From the NCBI GenBank assembly GCA_016199985.1, contig JACQFQ010000061.1, forward strand, positions 93,008 through 157,007: DNA of 64,000 nucleotides, read 5' to 3'. Below, one piece after another: positions 9,312-17,937 of the stretch (positions are counted from its first letter, which is position 1; each line of letters starts with the position of its first letter). This DNA is from Verrucomicrobiota bacterium. Lineage in GTDB: Bacteria > Verrucomicrobiota > Verrucomicrobiia > Limisphaerales > UBA11320. Under the pieces are notes generated by a model. That model was given only the letters and a program-made list of their open reading frames with translations. It was not told the origin of the DNA and ran no database searches. A program made the translations under genes and the position numbers.

Positions 9312-9650
9312 CTACGCAAGTCGCCTCCTCCTGGCGACCGCCACGACCTCGCGATATCGCTCCAATTCCGCCGCAAGCGCCGATTGTCCCAGTCCCGTGA
9401 TCCTGTAGTACACTCGGCGCTTATCGTCCATTTCGGAATCAACCTTCTTGTCGCTCTCTCGCACCAAACCCGCCTCCATCATCCGGCCGAGCGACCCATA
9501 GAGCGTTCCAGGTCCCATCTTCACTTTGCCTTGGGAATCCCTCTCCACTTCTTTCATGATTCCGTAGCCATGCCGCTCTTGTGTGGAGAGAGCGATCAAG
9601 ATGTGAAGCACCGCCGGAGTTAGCGGCGAGTCGCTGGTATTCGCAGTCAC
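9312..9650 (-). CDS. PadR family transcriptional regulator
   Basis: LTPAVLHILIALSTQERHGYGIMKEVERDSQGKVKMGPGTLYGSLGRMMEAGLVRE...RRVYYRITGLGQSALAAELERY. Confidence 0.92.
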   Translation of the reverse strand: MTANTSDSPLTPAVLHILIALSTQERHGYGIMKEVERDSQGKVKMGPGTLYGSLGRMMEAGLVRESDKKVDSEMDDKRRVYYRITGLGQSALAAELERYREVVAVARRRRLA

Positions 9651-9659
9651 TTGTTGAGA

Positions 9660-9680
9660 ATATATCCGTAGCGGATGTAT
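9660..9680. promoter_or_regulatory. imperfect palindrome upstream of padR, candidate autoregulatory operator
   Basis: ATATATCCG-tag-CGGATGTAT: arms match at 8 of 9 positions. Located 10 bp upstream of the padR start codon. Confidence 0.4.
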
Positions 9681-9824
9681 GTCAATCCTTACCGCAAGCT
9701 TGGGCTTTCATTCTTTTCGGGGAGAGTTATGTTCCTGAGGTGATCACCCGACTCCAACCCGAGCCCTCAAGCTTGTTTTCGTAACCATGATCACCCCAAT
9801 CCCAACCTTCTTCCCAGGATCCCC

Positions 9825-10235
9825 ATGTCGCTGATGGATGCATTGTTGTTGGATGAGTACCGTGAGCCGAAACCGCTGTGGGTGAATCAACGGGCGGATG
9901 GATCGAAAGGGTCGGCCGCAATCAATGATCCTGCGCAGGGAGGGGTGAAGGCGCTTCCAGACAGCATTTTTGGTCACACCAATGGCATTCCCACGAAGCT
10001 AGACGGCCTTGCCTACCTTTGCCCTGCAGTTCGGATGACGGGGCTGAATGGAGGCATCATCCAATCGAACCTGATCGATCTTGAGTCCCCATTCCCTCTT
10101 CAGTACCTCCGGACCATCCCGGCGCCACCGAGTAACCCAAGCGATATGGCAAACAAACACATCCATGTCTGGAAGGCTTTTGAGGGGCGGCGATTTTCCG
10201 AGCGTGGGGCAAGCTCCGGATCGCCTGTTCGATGA
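9825..10235 (+). pseudogene. putative remnant of a verrucomicrobial parallel beta-helix-type protein (N-terminal piece)
   Basis: MSLMDALLLDEYREPKPLWVNQRADGSKGSAAINDPAQGG. It resembles, from memory, an N-terminal module seen in verrucomicrobial right-handed beta-helix proteins. The ORF is too short for that family. Confidence 0.3.
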
Positions 10236-10499
10236 ATTGGCGACCCGTATTGAGGACTCACTTGTTTTGTAATATGAGACTTTTTGTCTGGTGTTTTATG
10301 AGAACTTTATTGATATCGGTTTTGCTACGCATTGTTTCTCATCGGAGCCGCATTCGTGATCTCTCGCTCTTCCCTGCGACGAAGGAAAACTCATGTCACT
10401 GGGGATGCGGTGAATGACCTGGGGGTGAATCCAGGTTATCCAAACGCAGAACCTGGGCGTTGAAGGAAACGTGATCGATCTTGTCTACGATGGGTTGAG

Positions 10500-10936
10500 T
10501 CACCAAATCTCAAACCTGCCGACGGCAAAAAGCCCAACATGGGTCTGACCTCGTGGAAAGGCAGAGTCGTGCGCTAAGCAGATGTGACCGTCGCCAAGAA
10601 TTACCTCAGGGAGACCGAAATCGACGAGTTGAACCGAATCGTAGTGATGTGGCTGGACTACGCCGAGGACCAAGCCCAACGTCGGAAGCAGGTTTTCTTG
10701 CGCGATTGGGAAGCCAAGCTGAACGATTTCCTGCGTTTCAACGAGCGTCGCGTGCTGCCCAATGCGGGCACTATCAGCAAGGAAAAGGCCGACGCCCGCG
10801 CCGAGTTGGAATATAAAAATTTGAAGCGACGCGCCGGGCTTACATCGAGGCCGAAGCCGAACGGGAAATCATCGAGGAGTTGGAGGACACCGCCAAACAC
10901 CTTCCACCATCACCCGAGTCTGACGGAGCACCGTGA
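10500..10936 (+). pseudogene. RhuM family protein remnant, inactivated by a nonsense codon and a frameshift
   Basis: KPADGKKPNMGLTSWKGRVVR*ADVTVAKNYLRETEIDELNRIVVMWLDYAEDQAQRRKQVFLRDWEAKLNDFLRFNERRVLPNAGTISKEKADARAELEYK, then in another frame RRAYIEAEAEREIIEELEDTAKHLPPSPESDGAP*. TAA at 10575-10577; frame change near 10815-10832. Confidence 0.8.
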
Positions 10937-11005
10937 AACTTCGCTTCGAGCCCAATCTCGATTATCAGCACGCGGCTATCGAATCCGTGTGCGACCTGTT
11001 CAGTG
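10933..11005 (+). pseudogene. truncated N-terminus of a type III restriction enzyme Res subunit
   Basis: GTG at 10933 overlaps the RhuM stop (GTGA): VKLRFEPNLDYQHAAIESVCDLFSG, typical of the Res N-terminus, then the homology ends abruptly. Confidence 0.6.
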
Positions 11006-11164
11006 GAGGACCTAGCCCGATGCATTGAGAAGTTGTATCTGTCTCCCGAACTGCGACAGCAGTATCTGCAAGCGGGGCGCGCGTTTGCCGAGACATTGTC
11101 CTGGGATTGTCTCATGCCTCAGTGGTTGAACGTGCTCTCAAAGGTGAGCGAGGTGGATCCGTAA
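11006..11164 (+). pseudogene. C-terminal fragment of a group 1 glycosyltransferase
   Basis: EDLARCIEKLYLSPELRQQYLQAGRAFAETLSWDCLMPQWLNVLSKVSEVDP*, in a different frame from the Res fragment. Confidence 0.6.
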
Positions 11165-11286
11165 AGGATCGCGGCAAGACCATCTTCGGCTTTGCCGCTT
11201 GATCGTTGGACTTGGGAGCGCGGCACCCGAGGAGAAAGGACTGTCCGTGGCAGCCAATCCTTGGCCCCGGTTCTGAAGACCTGCCG

Positions 11287-13554
11287 CTAAATCGCGGAGA
11301 GCCGTTCTTTGTGGTCGAGGCAGTTTCGGATGGTTTGCGCGAGGGTCTCGGGGAGATACGGCTTCTGCAAAAAGTTCACGCCTTCCCGGAAGTTGAAATC
11401 CGAGGCCACCACATCGACGCTGTACCCGCTTGTGTAGACCACCCGGAGGGTCGGCTTCTCCTCCATCAGCCGTTGCGCGAGCTCCCGCCCCGACGGTCCC
11501 GCGGGCATCATCATGTCGGTGAAGAGCAGATCGATATCATCCTTCCGCGACTCCCAGATTCTGAGCGCCTCGGTTCCGTTCGCGGCCTCGATGACGCGAT
11601 ATCCATAGCTGGCGAGGATCTCCGTCACGAGATCGCGCAAGGAGGCCTCGTCCTCGACGGCCAGGATGGTCTCCTGGCCTCCGAGCGCCTGCGTCGGCTC
11701 CATCAGCGGCTCCTCCGCCCCCGACATGTGCGCGCTCACCGGCAGGTAGATCCGAAACGTGGTTCCCACGTCCAACTCGCTCTGGACCTCCACCCATCCC
11801 TGGTGCTGTGTCACGATGCCATACACGGTGGCGAGTCCGAGGCCGGTGCCCTTGCCGACTTCCTTCGTGGTGAAGAAGGGCTCGAAGATATGGCTCAGGG
11901 TCTCTGGCGACATGCCCGACCCGGTGTCGGCCACGGACAGGCAGAGGTGGAGGCCGCATCCCGCCTCGGGACGCCGGGCCGCGTAGCTTTGGTCGATCTC
12001 CACGGAGGACGTGGTGATCGTGATCGACCCGCCACGAGGCATGGCGTCGCGGGCATTCGCGGTCAGGTTCACGAGGATTTGCTCCATCATGCCGGGGTCC
12101 GCGTTGATGATCGGAAGCTGTCGCGCGCGATCGAACTGCAGCACGATCTGGTCGCCCGCGAGCGCTCGCAGCATTTTTGTGATGTTCTGCACGATGTCGT
12201 TCAGGTTGAGCAGCTGGGGCTGCATGGCCTGCTTGCGGCTGAACATGAGCAGCTGCCGCGTCAGGTTCGCGGCCCGGTCGGCGGCCTGCGAGATCTGTCG
12301 CATCGAGTCGTGGCCCTTGCCGTCGAGCCCCTTCGCCTGCTGGAGCAGCTGGGCGTGGCCCTGGATGATCGTGAGGATGTTGTTGAAGTCGTGCGCGACG
12401 CCCGCGGCGAGCTGGCCGACGGACTCCATCTTTTGCGACTGACGCAGCTGCGCCTCCAGGTTCAGCCGGTCGGTGATGTCCTCGGACCACGAGTACACCA
12501 CCTGATGGGACACAATCGGCGCGAATGACCACGTGATCGTTCTTCGTCCGAGGTTGGTTTCCATCCGGATCTTGCTCTGTCCGGTGGAGAGGCACATTTT
12601 GACGATTGTGGCGATGTTGAGCGGCAGCACTTCCTTGGGGTGATTCTTCGCGAGGGAGCGCGTGAGGGCGACCACCGCGTCGTTGAAATAGATGAGGCCG
12701 CCATCCGCGGCGAAGGCCCAGACCGGCTGCGGATTGAAGCGGGGGAACGCGGCGAGGCGCTCGATTTCAGTCTCCGCGCGCTTGCGTTCGCTGATGTCGC
12801 GCGAGACCAGCAGCGCCCGCTCCGGCTTGCCGCGCGCGTCGAAGATCCAGCTGCCCGTCGTTTCGAAGCTCTGCCATCCCCGCTCCAGCGTTCGCCATCG
12901 CACCTCGACATTGCACCCTTCGCGGAAGAAGAGCGCCTCCTCGAAGGTGCGGCGCAGGAGCTTCACGTCCGCGGGGTGGATCCACTCCTCGTAGCTTTTC
13001 CCGAGCATCGCCTCGGAATTCTGGCCCAGGACGCGCTGATGCGACGGGCTGGCATAAAGAAACTGGTGATCGAGGTCGAGCAGCGCGATCAGGTCGCGGG
13101 TGTGCTCGGTGATCAGGCGATACTGCTCTTCCCGGCAGCGGAACGCCGTCTCCGCGGACAGCTTCTCCGCTTCCACCTTTCGCTTGGAAAGCGTGTTGAG
13201 CACGGCGCGTGGCAGGCGCTTGAGGCTGGCCTTGAGAATGTAGTCCTCCGCGCCGCGCTTCATGCACTCGACCGCCACCTCCTCGGAGTGATGACCCGTC
13301 ACCAGGATCAGGGGAATGTCCTTCCGCTCCTTTTGAAGCAGAGCGAGGGCGTCCATGACGTTGAACTGGGGCAGGGAGTAGTCCGCCAGGATGAGGTCGG
13401 GCTTGAACTGGTGAATCTCTTGGATGAACTGCGCCCGGGTGCAGGCGCGTCGCCCGTCGAACACGATCTTGGCCCGATGGAGCTCGCGTTCGATAAGCTC
13501 CGCGTCGAAATCGACGTCTTCGACAATCAGTATCCGGTCATTCCGTGGCTGCAT
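11287..13554 (-). CDS. hybrid sensor histidine kinase, REC-PAS-PAS-HisKA-HATPase-REC
   Basis: ILIVEDVDFDAELIERELHRA; PAS-like SPSHQRVLGQNSEAMLGKSYEEWIHP; AAGVAHDFNNILTIIQGHAQLL; GTGLGLATVYGIVTQHQGW; C-terminal ILAVEDEASLRDLVTEILASYGYRVIEAANG. Confidence 0.92.
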   Translation of the reverse strand: MQPRNDRILIVEDVDFDAELIERELHRAKIVFDGRRACTRAQFIQEIHQFKPDLILADYSLPQFNVMDALALLQKERKDIPLILVTGHHSEEVAVECMKRGAEDYILKASLKRLPRAVLNTLSKRKVEAEKLSAETAFRCREEQYRLITEHTRDLIALLDLDHQFLYASPSHQRVLGQNSEAMLGKSYEEWIHPADVKLLRRTFEEALFFREGCNVEVRWRTLERGWQSFETTGSWIFDARGKPERALLVSRDISERKRAETEIERLAAFPRFNPQPVWAFAADGGLIYFNDAVVALTRSLAKNHPKEVLPLNIATIVKMCLSTGQSKIRMETNLGRRTITWSFAPIVSHQVVYSWSEDITDRLNLEAQLRQSQKMESVGQLAAGVAHDFNNILTIIQGHAQLLQQAKGLDGKGHDSMRQISQAADRAANLTRQLLMFSRKQAMQPQLLNLNDIVQNITKMLRALAGDQIVLQFDRARQLPIINADPGMMEQILVNLTANARDAMPRGGSITITTSSVEIDQSYAARRPEAGCGLHLCLSVADTGSGMSPETLSHIFEPFFTTKEVGKGTGLGLATVYGIVTQHQGWVEVQSELDVGTTFRIYLPVSAHMSGAEEPLMEPTQALGGQETILAVEDEASLRDLVTEILASYGYRVIEAANGTEALRIWESRKDDIDLLFTDMMMPAGPSGRELAQRLMEEKPTLRVVYTSGYSVDVVASDFNFREGVNFLQKPYLPETLAQTIRNCLDHKERLSAI

Positions 13555-13864
13555 AGTCTCAGTTAAGGCAAACGCATGGCGCTGCACGAGTCCGACTGAC
13601 GCGACCCTCTGGGCCCAGGACGCACGACGGGGTCTTTACCGGGGCGGATGGTAGGAGAAGCCCTTACGAGTTCAAGCCTTGGTTATCCGGTCCTCGCGCA
13701 AGGCTGTTGACATTCTTGAAACGAACCCGCTTCAGGAAAGAGGGACCTGTTGAAATAGCCGTGGAAGGGGCAACGATCCTTGGGTATTCAGGCCGCCTGC
13801 GGATTCTGTAGCCGGAACTCTACGGCTCTCTGCTCGTCCTGCCTCTGGGCATCGGACGGATGAG

Positions 13865-13973
13865 GTTGCCCGCTAAACACGCTAAGCACGCGAAAGAGGC
13901 GGGACAGAAAACCGGTGGTTCCACATCCTCGATCCATTCCCATTTCGCGTTTTTAGCGTATTTCGCGAGCAAC
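13865..13973. repeat. imperfect inverted repeat (33-nt arms, 26 of 33 matching, about 43-nt loop)
   Basis: Left arm GTTGCCCGCTAAACACGCTAAGCACGCGAAAGA (13865-13897). Reverse complement of the right arm (13941-13973) is GTTGCTCGCGAAATACGCTAAAAACGCGAAATG. Confidence 0.75.
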
Positions 13974-14066
13974 CTCCCCGACCCCGATGTTCCGTATTTC
14001 GCGGTGCTGTCGCGTCGACGCCAGTCGAGCGACACCGAGAGGCTGGGAAGCTGACCCGACGCCGCG

Positions 14067-15314
14067 TCAAAACTCGAAGGTCACGTCGGAGAGCCGGCGC
14101 GCGACTTCCGCGAGCACGCGCTGTTCATCCTCCGCGCTTTTCGCGATGAAGGTCACGCTGAACCGCAGATAGCTTCCCGCGTCGTCCCACGGCACCGTGG
14201 AGATGAGCTTCTCGGTGATGAGCCACTGCGACATCTCCTCGGCGTTCTTGAACTCAATGCGCCCGCCTCCGGATTTCGTCGCCGCCTTGGGCGCCTTGAC
14301 GTAGAGGAAGAAGGAGCCAGCGGGCTTGCGGGCGTTGAATCCCGCCTTCTGGAGCGTTGAGACCAGGGCGCTCATGCGACGGCTGTATTTCGCGGCGATC
14401 TTCTCCGTGATCTCCGGATGATCGAAGCAATACGCCGCGGCGTGCTGCACGGCGAGGAACTGTCCGGAGTCGGTGTTGTCCTTCACGTCGCCATACGCCT
14501 TGATGATGAGCCCATTCCCGACCGCGAATCCCACGCGCCATCCGGTCATGTTGAACGTTTTGCTGCAGGAGTGCAGTTCGATGCCGACGTCCTTGGCGCC
14601 CGGCGTGGCGAGGAAGCTGAGGGGCTTGCCTTCGAAGACGAGCGCCGCATAGGCCGCGTCGTGAATGACAATGAGGTTATTGCGCTTCGCGAAGTCGACG
14701 ACCCTTGCGAAAAACTGCGGCGTCGCGCTCGCGCCGGTGGGATTGTTCGGATAGTTCAGAACCAGGACCTTTGACTTCTTGAGGATGTCCACCGGGACGC
14801 TATCGAGGTCGGGAAGAAACTGATTCGCATCCGTGAGGGGAAGGTTGTGCGTCAAGCCGCCGTAATACTTGGAGTGCGTTCCGAACACGGGATAGCCCGG
14901 CGTTGTCATGAGCACGTAGTCGCCGGGGTTGATGAAGGCCGCGGGAAGAATCGACAGCGCCGCTTTGCTTCCGATGGAGTGGAGCACCTCGGTCTCCGCG
15001 TTGATCCCCTTCACGCCGCAGACCCGCTCCATGTACCGCGCCGCGGATTCTTTCAAGCCCGAGTCGCCGTTGTCCGCGTAGCCGCGGTTCTCGGGCTTCA
15101 GCGCCTCCTTGTGCAACTCGGCGACGACCTCGGGGAAAGCCATTTCATCCGGCTCGCCGACGCCCATGTCGATGATCTCCGCGCCTGGGTTGGCGGCGAG
15201 AGCGGCGCGCTTGGCGCGCTTGATCTTCTCGAACTTGTAGATCGCGGTGGATTTTCCGTAGGACTTCCCGCCAATGCGGTCGGCGAACAGGTTTTGAATG
15301 TAAGGATCGGTCAT
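14067..15314 (-). CDS. dapL: LL-diaminopimelate aminotransferase (DapL-type)
   Basis: YKFEKIKRAKRAALAANPGAEIIDMGVGEPDEMA; NYPNNPTGASATPQFF; LHSCSKTFNMTGWRVGFAVGN. Confidence 0.88.
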   Translation of the reverse strand: MTDPYIQNLFADRIGGKSYGKSTAIYKFEKIKRAKRAALAANPGAEIIDMGVGEPDEMAFPEVVAELHKEALKPENRGYADNGDSGLKESAARYMERVCGVKGINAETEVLHSIGSKAALSILPAAFINPGDYVLMTTPGYPVFGTHSKYYGGLTHNLPLTDANQFLPDLDSVPVDILKKSKVLVLNYPNNPTGASATPQFFARVVDFAKRNNLIVIHDAAYAALVFEGKPLSFLATPGAKDVGIELHSCSKTFNMTGWRVGFAVGNGLIIKAYGDVKDNTDSGQFLAVQHAAAYCFDHPEITEKIAAKYSRRMSALVSTLQKAGFNARKPAGSFFLYVKAPKAATKSGGGRIEFKNAEEMSQWLITEKLISTVPWDDAGSYLRFSVTFIAKSAEDEQRVLAEVARRLSDVTFEF

Positions 15315-15648
15315 AAATGGCCGCTTCGCGCGCTCGATGGGTTCATGTGCGCGAGGCCCGGATCGGGGCCGCGAAGCAAAGGCTGGACGCTAACCAAGGG
15401 AGCGGCGCCTGGCAATTTTCCTTTTCACCATTGAAACCTTTCCCCGCGCCGACTATCTAATGAGCCTTCGAATCCACAGCAAGGCCTCAGACTCTGGACA
15501 GCAGGCCCATTGGTGGATTCCGCGCACGATCGAATCCGCCTCCTCTCGCGGCCCTCCGCCGGGGGGAATCGGCGGCTGGCGAGCGGGCCTCGCGTTGCGG
15601 AAACGGCGCAGTTGTCCAGAATAGCGAACACAACTTTAAGACTCACTT

Positions 15649-17136
15649 ATGTCGAGGAACCGCTCTGGCTCAGGTTTCGGATGGATCGTCCTGCTCCTTC
15701 TCATTGGTGGGGGCGGCGGCGGCTACTTCTGGTATCAACGCGGAAACGCCCGGAAGCCGCTCGAATACCGCATCGCGAAGATCACGCGCGGCGAGATCAC
15801 GCAGGCCGTCACGGCCAGCGGCCAGGTCACCCCTTACGTCACCGTCCAGGTGGGCAGCCAAGTGAGCGGGAACATTCAGGCCATCCACGTCGACTATAAC
15901 TCCACGGTCACCAATGGCCAGCTGCTCGCCGAGTTGGAGCCGTCCTCCTTCGCCGCCTCGCTGGCCCAGGCCGAGGGCAACCTCGCCGACGCCCAGGCCG
16001 CCCTCAAGCTCAGCGAGCTGAAGCTCAAGCGCGCGAAGGATCTTCAGGCGCTCAACCCGCTGAAGGAGTACGAGGACTCCCAGATCGAGGTCGAGAGCTC
16101 CAAGGCCCGCGTGAAGATCCAGGAAGCCCGGTTGCTGGAAAGCCGCGTGAATCTCGCCCGGGCGAAGGTGTATTCCCCGATCGACGGCACCGTCATCTCT
16201 CGGAACATGGATGTCGGCCAAATCGTCGCCGCGAGCTTCAACGCGCCCGTGCTCTTCCAGATCGCCAACGATCTTCGCAAGATGCAGGTGCAGGCGATGG
16301 TGTCCGAGGCCGATATCGGAGGCGTGGAGGAAGGCCAGGATGTTTCGTTCAGCGTGGACGCCTTCATCAACCGCACTTTCCGCGGACGCGTGGACCAGGT
16401 TCGCTTCTCCCCGACCACCAACCAGAACGTGGTGACCTATGTGACCGTGATCTCCACCGCGAACGACGACCTGAAGCTGCGTCCCGGCATGACCGCGAAC
16501 GTGTCCATCATCACGGCCCGCCAGAAGGACGTGCTCCGGATCTCGAGCGGCGCGCTGCGGTTCCGTCCCCCGGACGGCGCGAACGTGAAATCAAACAGCG
16601 TGCCGGGTGTCGCGAAGGACAAGGACGCGCCCAAGTCCGTGGCTTCGGCCTCCGGCTCGGGTTCCGGCGATGCCGGGCCTTCCCTGGAGGATCTTCCTGA
16701 CGAGATTCGGCAACGCGTGCTCTCGCGCTTCGACAAGAACGGCGATGGCAAGCTCGACGCCGAGGAGACGAAGGCTTGGCGCGAAGAGCGCGAGAAACGC
16801 GGTCGCGGCCCCGGCGGCGGAGGCGGCGGACGTGGGTTCGGAGGCGGCGGCGGCGGCGGCTCGCGAGGCAGCGGCGGAGCAGGACAGCAAAGCAAGACGG
16901 TGTACAAACTGGAGATGATCGATGGCCCCAATGGGGAGAAGATTCAGCAGCTGACGCCCGTGGAAGTGAAGCTGGGAATCTCCGACGGCACGATGACCGA
17001 GGTGAAGGAAGGCCTGACCGAGGGCGACGAGATCGCTGTCGGCGTGATGGGGCTTGCGCCGACGGGGGCCGCTGGCATGGGGGCGCGCCCGCCCGGACAG
17101 CAGAATCCTTTCGGCGGCCCTGGAATGCGACGCTAG
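15649..17136 (+). CDS. efflux periplasmic adaptor (MacA/HlyD family) with EF-hand and Gly-rich insert
   Basis: ITQAVTASGQVTPYVTVQVGSQVSGNIQAIHVDYNSTVTNGQLLAELEPSSF; coiled coil; YSPIDGTVISRNMDVGQIVAASF; insert with DKNGDGKLDAEE. Confidence 0.9.
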   Translation: MSRNRSGSGFGWIVLLLLIGGGGGGYFWYQRGNARKPLEYRIAKITRGEITQAVTASGQVTPYVTVQVGSQVSGNIQAIHVDYNSTVTNGQLLAELEPSSFAASLAQAEGNLADAQAALKLSELKLKRAKDLQALNPLKEYEDSQIEVESSKARVKIQEARLLESRVNLARAKVYSPIDGTVISRNMDVGQIVAASFNAPVLFQIANDLRKMQVQAMVSEADIGGVEEGQDVSFSVDAFINRTFRGRVDQVRFSPTTNQNVVTYVTVISTANDDLKLRPGMTANVSIITARQKDVLRISSGALRFRPPDGANVKSNSVPGVAKDKDAPKSVASASGSGSGDAGPSLEDLPDEIRQRVLSRFDKNGDGKLDAEETKAWREEREKRGRGPGGGGGGRGFGGGGGGGSRGSGGAGQQSKTVYKLEMIDGPNGEKIQQLTPVEVKLGISDGTMTEVKEGLTEGDEIAVGVMGLAPTGAAGMGARPPGQQNPFGGPGMRR

Positions 17137-17163
17137 CTCGAACCCAAGCCCAAGCCCAAGCGC

Positions 17164-17928
17164 ATGCCGCCCATCATCCAGCTCGAGAAGATCCACAAGA
17201 CCTACCGCAACGGCGACATGGCCGTCCATGCCGTCCGCGGCGTCGACCTGCAGATCGAGAAAGGCGAGTTTGTCGCGGTGATGGGCGCCAGCGGATCCGG
17301 AAAGTCGACGCTGATGAACATCCTGGGCTGCCTCGATCAACCCTCGGAGGGCCGTTACCTTCTGGATGGAATCGATGTTTCGAGGTTGGGACGCGATGAG
17401 CTGGCCGAGATCCGCAATCGCAAGCTGGGTTTCGTCTTCCAGGGGTTCAACCTGCTCTCCCGCACCACGGCGATCGAGAATATCGAGCTGCCGATGTTTT
17501 ATTCGCGTCCGCCCTTGAGGGGCAGGGAGCGGCGCGAGCGCGCGAACAAGGCGCTGCAGCTCGTCGGCCTGGGACCGCGCGGCGACCATCATCCCAACCA
17601 GCTTTCCGGCGGACAACAGCAGCGCGTCGCCATTGCCCGCGCCCTCGTCATGCAGCCGGCGCTTCTGCTCGCCGACGAGCCGACGGGAAACCTCGACAGC
17701 CGCACAAGCATTGAAATCATGGGCGCCTTCCAGGAGCTGAACGAGCAGGGCATCACCATTGCCATGGTGACCCACGAGCTGGACGTGGCCCATTACGCGC
17801 GTCGGACCGTCATCATGCGCGACGGGCTGATCCTGACGGACAAGCCGGTGGAGTCCCGTCTCGACGCGAAAGTGGAACTGAAGCGGCTGGAGGCCACCCA
17901 TACCCAGACCTTGACGCCGTCCGGATAA
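17164..17928 (+). CDS. ABC transporter ATP-binding protein (MacB/LolD type)
   Basis: GASGSGKSTLMNILGCLDQPSEG (Walker A), LSGGQQQRVAIARALVMQPALLLADEPTGNLD. Confidence 0.94.
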   Translation: MPPIIQLEKIHKTYRNGDMAVHAVRGVDLQIEKGEFVAVMGASGSGKSTLMNILGCLDQPSEGRYLLDGIDVSRLGRDELAEIRNRKLGFVFQGFNLLSRTTAIENIELPMFYSRPPLRGRERRERANKALQLVGLGPRGDHHPNQLSGGQQQRVAIARALVMQPALLLADEPTGNLDSRTSIEIMGAFQELNEQGITIAMVTHELDVAHYARRTVIMRDGLILTDKPVESRLDAKVELKRLEATHTQTLTPSG

Positions 17929-17937
17929 ACCTCGCCT

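Noticed and set aside
9660-11290. Active mobile element or defence island
   Set aside because: I found only truncated or frameshifted remnants, with no transposase, integrase, intact RM gene or terminal repeats visible. It is better described as a relic.
11206-12528. 440-aa + ORF antisense to the hybrid histidine kinase
   Set aside because: No domain signal; the opposite strand encodes clear HisKA/HATPase/REC motifs.
13860-14054. ORF MRLPAKHAKHAKEAGQKTGG... as a protein
   Set aside because: It is the translation of one arm of the inverted repeat plus flanks, so I treated it as a repeat element instead.
16800-16880. GGC/GGA-rich tract as a DNA microsatellite or mobile repeat
   Set aside because: It is in frame within the MacA-like protein and encodes a glycine-rich linker.
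16591-17901. 436-aa minus ORF across macA/ABC ATPase
   Set aside because: Antisense to well-supported coding sequence; no family motifs.
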